The position numbers and the translations under genes were made by a program. A model generated the notes under the pieces. That model saw only the letters and a program-made list of their open reading frames with translations, did no database searches and had not been told where the DNA came from. A stretch of DNA of 64,000 nt, taken from NCBI RefSeq assembly GCF_006715095.1, contig NZ_VFMO01000001.1, positions 1,922,001-1,986,000 of the forward strand. The letters are read 5' to 3'. Positions 30,071 to 38,515 of this stretch are shown piece by piece. The stretch is from Yimella lutea. Lineage in GTDB: Bacteria; Actinomycetota; Actinomycetes; Actinomycetales; Dermatophilaceae. Position 1 is the stretch's first letter; the number at the start of each line of letters is the position of its first letter.

Positions 30071-30513
30071 CGGAGGTCAGGGAGCCCTTGTTCCGGCGCC
30101 CATGTTTTCGTGGGAGACCGGTTCGCCCTCGGGCCGGACGATACCCATCGTTGTCTACTACCACCGTGCGGCCACCTCATGGTCGGGGGAAGCAAGGTGG
30201 GGGAGAGCGTGCCGCCAGATCGAGGTGGTCGGGTCGGTCAGTTTGAAGGGTGTGTCCTGTCCGTCCGAGGTTCCGTACAGTCCCGGGCCATCAGCTGTCA
30301 GTGGGAACCGCTGAGCTCCGGTCTGCGACTACGCCTCGTCCCGATTCCCGGCGCCTACTTTCATTCTGAACCCGGTTGGATAGTTCCCCGAAACAATGCG
30401 CCGATCCGACGGGCGGGGAACACCGCATAGTGGAATTTTTCCGCTAGCCGGCACGAACCAACGGGATCGACGGTATGTTTTCCATGTTCGGCAAGGGAGA
30501 GCTAGGAGCGAAC
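30071..30513. promoter_or_regulatory. Region upstream of afsA with a possible operator
   Basis: No gene is seen. GTTCCCCG (30383-30390) and CGGGGAAC (30414-30421) form a perfect 8-bp inverted repeat about 100 bases before the afsA start. It could be the target of the neighbouring TetR-type receptor. The left part (30071-30300) shows nothing recognisable. Confidence 0.35.
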
Positions 30514-31392
30514 ATGGAGGACCGGTGTCCGACGACTGCATCGCCGGTGACGATGCAGAACTGGGTGCACAAGAGATCGGCAGCACAGGTGCTCGTCCGG
30601 GCAATACGAACCTCCACCACATCCATGGCGACCCTCGACGTGCACTGGTCGCCCGACATCGACGCCGTGTTCCGCTGCCTGGGTGCGTATTCCCCGCTCA
30701 TTGTCATCGAGACCGTCCGGCAGTCGGTCATTGCGACGGCGCACCACCTGCTGGGCGTGGAACTCGGAACGGCGTTCATGATGCGTGAGATCGATGTCGA
30801 GTTCTTGGGGTTCGCGTCCATCCGTGACGTTTCAGAAGAAGGAGTGTCCCTCACCGTCGAAGTCGAGTGCGCAGCACGGATCCGGAACACACAGCATTGG
30901 ACGATCAGAATCCGGGTTGACGACTCGGATGTCGCGCGGGCAACGGGCATCTCAATGCTTGCGGTGCAGCCGCTGTACGCGAGATTGCGAGGCGGGCGGG
31001 CCCACAAGCTGATCGAATCCGTCAAGGTCGAAGCGAACCGTTCCTTGAGTTCCCGCGGACGGGACGGCTGCCTGGGACGTCTCGGCGGTGTCCCGGTCCT
31101 CCATGTCGATCAGGACCATCCGGTCTTCTTCGACCACCCGTTGGACCACGTGCCGGGATTGCTGGTCATCGAAGCAGCACTCCAAGTGCCACTCATCGGC
31201 GAGTTCGCGGTCCGTTTTCCGATCGCGAGAGTGGTGGCCGCGTTCTCGACATTCATCGAACTGGATGTTCCGTGTTACGTGACATGGAACGACGACGACT
31301 ACGGGTGGCATGCCACCTTCACGCAGGGAACCGAGACCAAATCGGTTGTCAGGGTGGACCTCGGTGGTGCTCCGATGGCCGGTCAGGGATGA
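30514..31392 (+). CDS. AfsA-family gamma-butyrolactone synthase
   Basis: A 292-residue protein with two AfsA hot-dog repeats. The first includes VHKRSAAQVLV and YSPLIVIETVRQSVIATAHH; the second includes VFFDHPLDHVPGLLVIEAAL. AfsA enzymes join a beta-keto acyl chain to dihydroxyacetone phosphate, the key step of A-factor-type signal synthesis. ATG 30514 is preferred over 30475 because CTAGGAG lies six bases upstream. It is convergent with a TetR-type receptor gene (3' ends overlap by ten bases) and next to the lantibiotic island it probably controls. Confidence 0.88.
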   Translation: MEDRCPTTASPVTMQNWVHKRSAAQVLVRAIRTSTTSMATLDVHWSPDIDAVFRCLGAYSPLIVIETVRQSVIATAHHLLGVELGTAFMMREIDVEFLGFASIRDVSEEGVSLTVEVECAARIRNTQHWTIRIRVDDSDVARATGISMLAVQPLYARLRGGRAHKLIESVKVEANRSLSSRGRDGCLGRLGGVPVLHVDQDHPVFFDHPLDHVPGLLVIEAALQVPLIGEFAVRFPIARVVAAFSTFIELDVPCYVTWNDDDYGWHATFTQGTETKSVVRVDLGGAPMAGQG

Positions 31393-31997
31393 AGGCGGAG
31401 TGTCTTCATCCCTTTCGGGGTGAAGAGCCCGGGCGCGAGCATTTTCCAGAGCGCGCACAGCCGTTCGACCAAGTCGGCGTACTGGCTGAAGATCAGCGAG
31501 GACTGCTGCGCGCCGTTCACAGCCGCGGTCAGGGTTTCGGCAACCTGTAGGGCGGTCCACGTGCTCCGAATGTCCCCCTCGATGATCGCCTTCTGCGCGA
31601 GGTCGGATCCGAGATGGAGCCATGTTTCGAAAGTGTGATGCTGCTCTTGGTCGAAACCATGCCCTTCCGTGGCCATCCTGACCGATGCCCGCATCAGGGG
31701 ATCGGTCAGGAGGGCCTTGGCAAAGCGGAAACTCACGTCGATCAGGTGTTGGGCCGCAGGTTGTCCATTCGAGACCTCGAAGCTGTCGATCACGTCGGTC
31801 TGGATCGTGACGATGGCTCGCCCCAAGTGTTCCTTGGATGGGAAATGGAAGTACATGGCACCCTTGGTGACCTCGCTGGCCACGAGGATGTCGGCGACGG
31901 TGGTGCCCTCGTACCCCTTCTTCGAGAACACCTCGGCACCGCCACGCAAGATCTTCTCGCGGGTTGCGATGGCCCTGGACTGCTGCAGCTCTGGCAT
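31383..31997 (-). CDS. TetR-family regulator, probable gamma-butyrolactone receptor
   Basis: A 204-residue TetR-type repressor with the N-terminal HTH TTVADILVASEVTKGAMYFH and a C-terminal ligand domain including ATEGHGFDQEQHHTF. Position next to afsA and overall similarity to ArpA/ScbR-type receptors suggest it binds the butyrolactone made by AfsA and controls the island. A perfect palindrome (32041-32056) lies 44 bases upstream of its start and may be an autoregulatory operator. Confidence 0.85.
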   Translation of the reverse strand: MPELQQSRAIATREKILRGGAEVFSKKGYEGTTVADILVASEVTKGAMYFHFPSKEHLGRAIVTIQTDVIDSFEVSNGQPAAQHLIDVSFRFAKALLTDPLMRASVRMATEGHGFDQEQHHTFETWLHLGSDLAQKAIIEGDIRSTWTALQVAETLTAAVNGAQQSSLIFSQYADLVERLCALWKMLAPGLFTPKGMKTLRLHP

Positions 31998-32040
31998 CTA
32001 CTTGTTGCTCCGTTGCGCGTGTGGGTGTTGGAAGGATAGC

Positions 32041-32056
32041 GGACACCCGAGTGTCC
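32041..32056. promoter_or_regulatory. Palindrome GGACAC-CCGA-GTGTCC
   Basis: A perfect 6-4-6 inverted repeat between the TetR gene (starts 31997, minus) and the HAD hydrolase gene (starts 32185, plus). Its position suits an operator acting on one or both genes. Confidence 0.55.
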
Positions 32057-32184
32057 AGTGGACTGAACTCCGAGGTCAGGCCGGCGCGCCCTAGCCCACG
32101 AAACAAACCAGCGCCGTGATTTAGTAGCCGAGTACGCCGGAGCGACCTAAGGGCATGACCACCGACTCACGATAGGGGACTGCT

Positions 32185-32826
32185 GTGAATCCGGTCATCG
32201 TCTGGACCGACTTCGGCGGAGTCGTCGTACCGGGGCCGCGGGAGAGCCTGCCCGCGTTTGCCGGTGAACTCGGGGTGTCCACGGCTCGCATGACCTCCGC
32301 GTTGACCATGCTCGCGAGCGAACTCGGGACGGCGGAGCCCTTGGCCATGATCGAAGCGGGACGAATGCCGGAGGGCGAGTGGTGCCGTCGGCTCGGCAAG
32401 CATCTCGGGGTATCCGTCCCGCAGACCGCGCTGGCAGGGCCATGGTTCGTCGACCGTCCGGTGAACGAGCCATGGCTCGCAGTGCTCCGAGCTGTTCGGG
32501 GGGCGGGAGTGTCCGTGGGGTTGCTGAGCAACATGCCGCCCAGTTGGGCGTCGGCATGGCGACGAATGGTCCCGGCAGTCACGTTCGACGTTGTCCTCAC
32601 CTCGGCTCAGGCCGGCTGCCGAAAGCCCGAACCGGCAATCTTCGCGGCCGCCGAGTGCACCGTGACGACCCGGACGGCCCGGCATGTCCTGGTCGACGAC
32701 TCGATCGAAAATTGTCAAGGTGCAAGGGCCGCCGGGTGGTTGGCCGTGCACTTCACCAGCGCGGTGCAGGCGGACGCTGATCTGACGAAAGTCCTGGGAA
32801 ACGAAGGAGAGCGGAATGACGGATAA
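32185..32826 (+). CDS. HAD-superfamily hydrolase
   Basis: A 213-residue HAD-like protein. Motif I is represented by WTDFGGVVVPG, where the usual DxDGT/V nucleophile is replaced by D-F-G-G as in some HAD subfamily IA members. Motif II is VGLLSNMPPS, the Lys is in CRKPEPAIF, and motif IV is VLVDDSIENCQGA. HAD phosphatases are often found with AfsA and may remove the phosphate from the butenolide or butanolide intermediate; that role is inferred. GTG 32185 has AGGGGA upstream. It overlaps the next gene by 11 bases. Confidence 0.8.
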   Translation: MNPVIVWTDFGGVVVPGPRESLPAFAGELGVSTARMTSALTMLASELGTAEPLAMIEAGRMPEGEWCRRLGKHLGVSVPQTALAGPWFVDRPVNEPWLAVLRAVRGAGVSVGLLSNMPPSWASAWRRMVPAVTFDVVLTSAQAGCRKPEPAIFAAAECTVTTRTARHVLVDDSIENCQGARAAGWLAVHFTSAVQADADLTKVLGNEGERNDG

Positions 32827-33226
32827 TGGGTTCGCGACTGTCGACTCGGCGGACGTGGGTGTGGTGACGGCGTTGCTCGCGGGGTTTCGCTCCGAGGACT
32901 GGTCAACGGTGCGTCAACTTCTGCACCCCGGCGTCGTCTGGACGCTCCCCGGTACGTCATCCGTCTCGGGCAGGAAAGAGGGCGTCGAGGCCGTCGTCGA
33001 CACGGCTCGTGCGATCAACGCGGCAACTCTGAACAGCCGCCTGCGGGACGTGATGGTTGGCCACAGCACCGTGGTCGTGACATTGCACAACTCCGCCGAC
33101 CAGCCGGTGGAACTGGACGAGTCGCTCGCCCTCGTCTTCGAAGTCCGGGATGGGTTGGTCGCGGCGGTGTCCACGCATCTGTCGGATGTCGAAGGCCTGG
33201 ACCGGTTCTACGCAGCACTCGCCTGA
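32816..33226 (+). CDS. SnoaL/NTF2-like protein
   Basis: A 136-residue single-domain protein with the NTF2/SnoaL-like cone fold pattern: VVTALLAGFRSEDWSTVRQL, LHPGVVWTLPGTS, then alternating strands VVVTLHNSA and LALVFEVRDG. Members are cyclases, isomerases or ligand binders; no catalytic assignment is possible here. ATG 32816 has GAAGGAG upstream and lies inside the end of the HAD gene, so the two are co-translated. Confidence 0.7.
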   Translation: MTDNGFATVDSADVGVVTALLAGFRSEDWSTVRQLLHPGVVWTLPGTSSVSGRKEGVEAVVDTARAINAATLNSRLRDVMVGHSTVVVTLHNSADQPVELDESLALVFEVRDGLVAAVSTHLSDVEGLDRFYAALA

Positions 33227-33294
33227 TCGTCGGATCGCCGCAAGGTTCGGTACGCCGGGACAAACCAGATGACGGGTATGTTTCTTGCGTCACG

Positions 33295-33750
33295 ATGACG
33301 CCAGGATCCCGGGAAGCGAAGATTAACGTACTCAGCCGGCGAAGTGCACTGATTGCAGGCAGCTCGATCGTCACCACACTGATGACGGCGCCGGCTTTCG
33401 CTTGGGAAGGCAGTTGGACCTCCACGCTGTCCGGAATACTTCCGCCCTAATCCTCCCGGACATGGACGGACCACAACACCACATCGAATGCGACAACCAT
33501 CCGATTCCGTGGATGCCGCTACGTCACGCCCTAGTCGTCATTCAGCAATGTCACAGTCCAGGTCACGTACGAGAACACGTGGACTCCGGACGAGAACTTG
33601 GGTCAGCGGTCTCTCTACTGCTCAACGGACGACTGGGACTCGTGGGGTCGGCTGAAGGCAGGAAAGCACCACTTCACCGTCGTGAAGGTTGACGGGACCG
33701 ATCGCGCGAAGGACAGGATGAATGCCAGCTACGTCGGGGTTGCGTACTGA
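33295..33750 (+). pseudogene. Degraded gene for a small secreted protein
   Basis: ATG 33295 opens a Tat/Sec-type signal peptide (NVLSRRSALIAGSSIVTTLM, then TAPAFA) that stops at 33450. Further on, another frame encodes WTDHNTTSNATTIRFRGC, a TAG at about 33531, then SFSNVTVQVTYENTWTPDEN, LYCSTDDWDSWGRL and a stop at 33748-33750. Together they resemble one small actinobacterial secreted protein of about 140 residues, broken by at least one frameshift and one stop. Function of the family is unknown. Confidence 0.6.
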
Positions 33751-33761
33751 GCGCCCGGGGG

Positions 33762-34462
33762 ATGGCTTCGCTGGTTTTCGAGGGTGTTCGTTTCGCTCGG
33801 GGGCGACGACTGATCTTCGACGGTCTGGATGTCCGCTTCGGTCGGCGGTCGTTGTTGTTGGGACCCAACGGGGCTGGCAATTCGACGTTGCTGCGGTTGG
33901 GGGTCGGGCTGCTGCGTCCCTCGGCCGGCGCGGTTCGGTTCGGTGTGCGCGACGTCGGCAACAGGCTTGCCGCCGGATCGGGTACCTGCCACAGGATGTC
34001 GGGGTCGTACGTGGACTGGCGGCGCTGGAGCAGGTGACGTACGCCGGTTGGCTCAAGGGGCTCGACACGGGGAAGGCCGGCGATGATGCACGCAGGTTGA
34101 TAAAGGAGGTGCAACTGGAGGCGAAACTGCACGATCGGGTGACCACGCTGTCCGGTGGGGAACGTCGCCGGCTCGGGCTTGCGGAGGCGTTGACGGGCCG
34201 GTGCGATGCGGTGCTGCTGGATGAACCGACGGCGGGGCTGGACCCGCAGCAGAGGTCGGTGTTCCTGGACGTGCTCGGTGGTCTGTCCGTCGACGTCCTG
34301 ATGTCGACCCACCAGATCACCGACGTCGCAGCGCAGTTCGAGGACGTCCATGTTCTCCGTCGAGGTCGCGTGCTGTGGTCCGGGACCGTTGCGGAGCTTC
34401 GGGATCTCGGGGACGGCGATGCGAAGGCCGGGTACCTGCGGCTGATGCAGGGGCAGCAGTGA
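33762..34462 (+). pseudogene. ABC transporter ATPase, frameshifted, with altered Walker A
   Basis: From ATG 33762 the frame reads MASLVFEGVRFARGRRLIFD and the P-loop GPNGAGNST, where the essential Lys is Asn. At about 33950-33965 the match moves frame to RRIGYLPQDVGVV (Q-loop), VTTLSGGERRRLGLAEAL (signature) and DAVLLDEPTAGLDPQQ (Walker B), ending at 34462. With both a lost Lys and a frameshift the gene is probably dead. It overlaps the permease gene start. Likely once an immunity or export component of the lantibiotic island. Confidence 0.75.
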
Positions 34463-35717
34463 GGGCACGCACTCATCTGTGGTTCTCACTGGTGTGGGCA
34501 CTTGTGCCGATTGCGGTCGGTTTCGGGCTGCTGTTCGTCGACAGTGCGGTGCCCGCGGTGGGTAACTCTCCCTTGGCTGCGCAGACAGCCGGCGCGGGCG
34601 CATGGGTGATCGTCATGCCGTGGCTGGCGTTGTGCTGTGCGATCATCGCGCGGCGTCTGGTCGAGGGGGCAAGGGTCACGGGTTCCCGGCGCAGGGGACC
34701 CGTGGCTCGAATTCTCGGGCAGATCGCGTTGCCGGTCGTGGCCACCACTGCCGCGGTGTTGCTCGTGGGTGCGATCTACGCGTCGGGGCGTGGGGTTCTC
34801 GCGTGGCCCACCCCCTCCTTGGGGTGGCGACACTTGCTGCGTCCACGATGTACGCACTCCTGGGGTTCGCGGTCGGAACGTGGCTGAGGCTCATGGTGGC
34901 GGCGCCGATCGCCCTGTTGATCCCGTATCTGGTGATGGCTTTCCCGCCGGCGATGGAACCGGTCTGGTTGCGTCATCTCGTGGTGGTCAGCTCGAATTGC
35001 TGTACCACCGCCGAGACTCTTTCCCTGCGGGCGGTCGGCGGCTTCCTCGTGCTGACGTGCACCGTTGCGTTCGGTGCCTTTCTGGTCTCCGCCCACCGTT
35101 ACGGCGGCGGCCTCCGCCTCGTGCACGGCGTTCCCGCGGTCGGGGTGGGTGTCGCGCTGGCCTTGGTCCTGGCAGCCGGTCTGGCGGCGGTGGCCACGGA
35201 TGCGCGCAGGCAGGGACTGAGATGCCAGGACGCATCCGGAACGCAGTTGTGCCTATGGCCCGAGCACGAGCAGGTTCGCAGCGAGGCGGCTGCGATCCTT
35301 GCGCGGGTCGGTGCGGACGCGCGTCGGACGGGCGCGCGGTACCCGCGACGGGTCACCGAATCGGGGCGGGCGCGGCCGATGGAGGGGGTGGTGTCGTTGG
35401 AGCCCGGTGCCACGGCGTCCGAACGGACGGGTGAACTGTTGGGTGCCCTCACACCGCGTCCGTCCGAGGAATGCCTCCAGCGTGTGCGCCTGACGAAGAG
35501 GGTGGACCGGGAACTCTACTGGTCCGTGACGGTCGTGGTCGCCGGTTGGTGGGCTCACCGTCTGGGTGTCCCGATCGACTCCACGGCCGCAACCGATCCC
35601 GGTCAGGTCCGGCAATGGTTACGCGGGCTCGAGGCCAGACCGATGCATCAGCAGGTATCCGCGATGAACCAGATCGTGACCGCAGTACCGGGCTGCGGCC
35701 GGTTGCCGGCCATGTGA
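34459..35717 (+). pseudogene. Membrane protein partner of the damaged ABC ATPase, frameshifted
   Basis: GTG 34459 overlaps the ATPase stop. The first frame has three hydrophobic segments (LVWALVPIAVGFGLLFV, AWVIVMPWLALCCAIIA, ALPVVATTAAVLLVGAIYA). At about 34805-34830, next to a run of five C, the sense frame changes to LLGVATLAASTMYALLGFAV, with three more segments, and ends at 35717 after a hydrophilic C-terminal part. An intact version would be about 420 residues. The homopolymer makes either a real indel or a sequencing error plausible. Confidence 0.65.
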
Positions 35718-35726
35718 GGCCGCCGG

Positions 35727-36026
35727 ATGCGTTTATGGATCCGAGCACGGATCGGTGTGGCTGCGGTGGTCTTCACGACCGTCGGGACGCTGCTCGTCCT
35801 GTTCGCCGGGAGTCGCCCGACGCCCCTGCCACAACTGGCCGGCCGTGCACCGATCCCGACCGCGCTCCTCGCGCCCGCCTTGGTCGCCGCGGGAATCCTG
35901 ATCGCCTCCCGGCCACGGCTCGTGACCGCAGAAGCTCTGAGCGTGCGCCGCGTCGGACTGCTTGATGGCCTCACCGTCATGCTGTCGACCGCCCTCATCG
36001 CGACGATCTGGGTTCTCGGTGGATGA
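35727..36026 (+). CDS. Small membrane protein, 99 residues
   Basis: MRLWIRARIGVAAVVFTTVG starts a protein with three hydrophobic segments (VAAVVFTTVGTLLVLFAG, LLAPALVAAGILIASRP, LDGLTVMLSTALIATIWVLG). The stop overlaps the next start (ATGA at 36023), so it is coupled to the following broken gene. Probably part of the same transport set; no family recognised. Confidence 0.55.
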   Translation: MRLWIRARIGVAAVVFTTVGTLLVLFAGSRPTPLPQLAGRAPIPTALLAPALVAAGILIASRPRLVTAEALSVRRVGLLDGLTVMLSTALIATIWVLGG

Positions 36027-36325
36027 TCGGCGGGCAGACGTTGCTGTTCCTTGCGGCTCGCAACCTGTTCGTCTAAGTCGCGGTGGGGCTCCTGGTCAGG
36101 GCACTGATCGTCGATGCCGCGTCGGCGGCACCGATCGCATACGCCATCGTCTGTGGTCTGCTCGGCAGCGAACAGTCGCTCTGGTCCATACCCCTGGCGC
36201 CGCCCTCCGGTGATGTCGCCATGGTCGCCGCCATCCTCCTGCCAGTGGCCGGGTTGACTGCGGGCAGCGGACGGCACCCGTACCTGGCTGCGAGTACTTG
36301 CCGTCCGACCGGGGACGGCGACTGA
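36023..36325 (+). pseudogene. Small membrane protein gene with an in-frame stop
   Basis: ATG 36023 opens MIGGQTLLFLAARNLFV, then TAA at 36074-36076. The same frame continues VAVGLLVRALIVDAASAAPI and GDVAMVAAILLPVAGLTAGS to 36325. Hydrophobicity continues across the stop, so a single substitution has probably split one small membrane protein. An internal GTG (36083) could restart a shorter product. Confidence 0.5.
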
Positions 36326-36566
36326 ACGGTCGAGGAACGGCGACGAGGGCGGAATGCGCTCCGTGATGGTTCGCGAGCTGCTGCAGGCTCGTGGCCGGTC
36401 GCGCAGATGTAGCGGCAGTGGCCTTCGAGAGCGTTCGCTGTTCTGATGTGCTCCTCGGCGCCGCGGTCATCGGCGTCAAGAAAAAACCAACTGGATGGTT
36501 GACAAATGTCGGATGCGGTGCAACGATAGGTCGTGCAAGCACGGAACGGCCTGCGGAGGAGGGCAA
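36326..36566 (+). promoter_or_regulatory. Promoter region of the ABC immunity operon
   Basis: No gene is seen. TTGACA (36499-36504) and AACGAT (36522-36527) are 17 bases apart and lie about 40 bases before the GTG at 36567, a plausible sigma-70-type promoter. An A6 tract precedes it at 36481-36486. Confidence 0.5.
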
Positions 36567-37484
36567 GTGATCCAAGTCGAGAGGCTGACTAAGCGCTACG
36601 GGGATCGCCTTGCCGTGAACGAGTTGAGCTTCATCGCCCGTGATGGCGCAGTTACCGGGTTCGTGGGACCGAACGGCGCGGGAAAATCGACAACACTGCG
36701 TTGCATCGCCGGCTTGGACACACCGGACGCGGGAACGGCCCATATCGACGGCCAATCGTACGACCGCCTGCTCCGGCCGATGACGGTCCTCGGTGCCATG
36801 CTCGACCCGGCATGGGTCCACCCCGGCCGAACGGCGTCCGCGCACCTGAGATGGATCTGCGCAGCGAGCTCGATCGCGAAGCAACGCTGCGAGGAAGTCC
36901 TGAACCTGACCGGACTGACGAACGTCGCCAACGATCGCGTGTCGTCGTTCTCCCTCGGTATGCGGCAACGGTTGGGATTGGCGGTCTCCCTAATCGGCGA
37001 CCCGAAACATCTGATCCTGGATGAGCCACTCAACGGGCTCGACCCGGAAGGTGTCCGATGGATGCGCACCTTCCTCAGGGCCGCCGCAGCCGATGGGAAA
37101 TGCATTGTCGTGAGCAGCCACCTGCTGACGGAACTCCAGCTCGTCGCGGATGATGTGGTCCTCATCGCACAGGGAACCTTGTTGGACCAAGCCCCCGTCA
37201 CCGACCTCGTGTCACGGACCGGCGGTACCGCGGCAACGCTGCGCATCGAAGGGGCAGCGGGGACCGCGGCGCGCGTGCTCCGCGAGGCAGGGTGGTGTGT
37301 CACCGACGGTGGTGACCATCTGTCCGTGAGCGGCGGCGGGGATTTCGACGACATCGGACGGGCGTGCCACTCGGCGGGTGTTGCGGTACTCGAGCTGAGC
37401 CGACAGGTCCACACGCTGGAGGACGCGGTGCTCGGTCTGACCCAGGACCACGTCGAATACGTCAGTGGTGGTGGGCAGCGATGA
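36567..37484 (+). CDS. ABC transporter ATP-binding protein (probable lantibiotic immunity)
   Basis: A 305-residue ABC ATPase of the drug/antibiotic-efflux type. Walker A is GPNGAGKST, the signature SFSLGMRQRLGLA, Walker B HLILDEPLNGLD, and the H-loop is in VVSSHLLTEL, followed by a C-terminal domain of about 90 residues. GTG 36567 is chosen for its position after AGGAGGG; the frame upstream runs into the promoter. It is coupled to a permease gene by ATGA. As the intact ABC pair next to the lantibiotic genes, it probably provides producer immunity (LanFE-like). Confidence 0.88.
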   Translation: MIQVERLTKRYGDRLAVNELSFIARDGAVTGFVGPNGAGKSTTLRCIAGLDTPDAGTAHIDGQSYDRLLRPMTVLGAMLDPAWVHPGRTASAHLRWICAASSIAKQRCEEVLNLTGLTNVANDRVSSFSLGMRQRLGLAVSLIGDPKHLILDEPLNGLDPEGVRWMRTFLRAAAADGKCIVVSSHLLTELQLVADDVVLIAQGTLLDQAPVTDLVSRTGGTAATLRIEGAAGTAARVLREAGWCVTDGGDHLSVSGGGDFDDIGRACHSAGVAVLELSRQVHTLEDAVLGLTQDHVEYVSGGGQR

Positions 37485-38206
37485 CAACAGTCGCCATTGA
37501 TCAAGTCCGCTCCGAATGGCTGAAATCGCTCAGCCTGCGGTCCTCGTGGGCGTGCATTGTCGCGTCGGTGGTCGCGGTTGTCGGACTCGGGGCACTGCAG
37601 GTTCTCACCGCGGACCACCCGACACCGGGAGGTCTTGGCGTGGGGTCGGGCCTGGGCCTGCTCATCGTGATGGCGTTCGGTGTCGTCTCCGCGACATCCG
37701 ATGTGCAGTTCGGCACGCTACGGACCACTCGGCTGGCAAACCCCAATCGTGGTCTCGGTTACCTCTGCAAAGTCGTCTCAGTCGGCTTGATCGGTTCCGG
37801 CATCGGGGCGGTTTCCGGTGCGATCATGCTCGCGATCGGAGGAGCCGGGACCGACCTCGACGTCAGCGATGCGGCAGTACTGCGCGCCACGATCGGTTTG
37901 TGCCCCGTGTACTTCGCTGCCGCAGCCCTGTCTTGCGCGGTCGGGCTCGTTATCGGACGGACCGGCCTGGGTGTGGCCGCCGTGATCATCTGGGTACAGG
38001 CAATCGAGCCCCTGGCTCCGGCCCTGCCGGGCATCGGCGATGCAGTTCGTGCGTGGTTGCCGTTCATGAACTCGGTCATGTTCACCAACCCCGCCCAGTT
38101 CGGCGATCCGCCGCGACAGCCCCTCCCCGCCCTCGGTTACTTCTACGGATTTTGTGTCACCGTCGTTTCCCTCATCGGGTTGTGGATGCGTCGCCGTGAC
38201 CTCTAG
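37481..38206 (+). CDS. ABC transporter permease (probable lantibiotic immunity)
   Basis: A 241-residue membrane protein with about six hydrophobic segments and the N-terminal pattern VRSEWLKSLSLRSSWACIVA seen in ABC-2 type permeases paired with efflux ATPases. ATG 37481 overlaps the ATPase stop. It ends 56 bases before the precursor gene. Works with the 36567 ATPase; substrate inferred from context to be the lantibiotic. Confidence 0.82.
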   Translation: MTTVAIDQVRSEWLKSLSLRSSWACIVASVVAVVGLGALQVLTADHPTPGGLGVGSGLGLLIVMAFGVVSATSDVQFGTLRTTRLANPNRGLGYLCKVVSVGLIGSGIGAVSGAIMLAIGGAGTDLDVSDAAVLRATIGLCPVYFAAAALSCAVGLVIGRTGLGVAAVIIWVQAIEPLAPALPGIGDAVRAWLPFMNSVMFTNPAQFGDPPRQPLPALGYFYGFCVTVVSLIGLWMRRRDL

Positions 38207-38262
38207 AACGCGGGCAACCAAGTCCGTGACACCACGAAAGATCACACGAGAAGGAGAAGTAC

Positions 38263-38429
38263 ATGAACACCAAGGCATGGAGTGTCACTCCGGACGTCAG
38301 TGTCGCGCCGAGCCAGCAGGGCGCCATCGACGCAGCGTTCGACGAGTTCGTCGCACCGTCGATGAGCGCTCCGGCTGGGTCTGCACCCTCACCATCGAGT
38401 GCGGAACGTTCGTCTGCGCCTGCCGCTGA
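38263..38429 (+). pseudogene. lanA: Actagardine/michiganin-like lantibiotic precursor, leader and core in different frames
   Basis: ATG 38263 (GAGAAGGAGA upstream) opens a leader MNTKAWSVTPDVSVAPSQQG, then AIDAAFDEFVAPSM. In another frame, ending at TGA 38427-38429, lies the core SGWVCTLTIECGTFVCACR, nearly identical to actagardine (SSGWVCTLTIECGTVICAC) and michiganin A. One added base at about 38368-38370 would join them as ...PSMSA-SGWVC..., with Ala just before the core as expected for cleavage. As read, the leader frame continues without Cys-rich core. The shift may be a mutation, a sequencing error or, less likely, recoding. Confidence 0.85.
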
Positions 38430-38440
38430 CGTAGGAACAT

Positions 38441-38489
38441 GCGACGACTGGAACTCGGACACTCGAACTGTCCGAGTTCCAGTAGTCGC
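38441..38489 (+). terminator. Strong stem-loop between lanA and lanM
   Basis: The arms at 38441-38461 and 38469-38489 are 21 bases long with one mismatch around a 7-base loop; the central 14 bp (CTGGAACTCGGACA) are perfect. It begins 11 bases after the precursor stop and ends 27 bases before lanM. Such hairpins usually attenuate transcription so that precursor mRNA exceeds synthetase mRNA. Confidence 0.8.
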
Positions 38490-38515
38490 TGTATTGGAAC
38501 ACATCGGAGGTCGGC

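Noticed and set aside
30042..30314. 90-residue plus-strand frame upstream of afsA
   Set aside because: No ribosome-binding site, no domain, and overlaps the IS110 tail on the other strand.
38350..38359. GTCGCACCGT inside the lantibiotic leader
   Set aside because: It encodes part of the leader (FVAPS), is not followed by a start codon at 16 bases, and lies outside the element.
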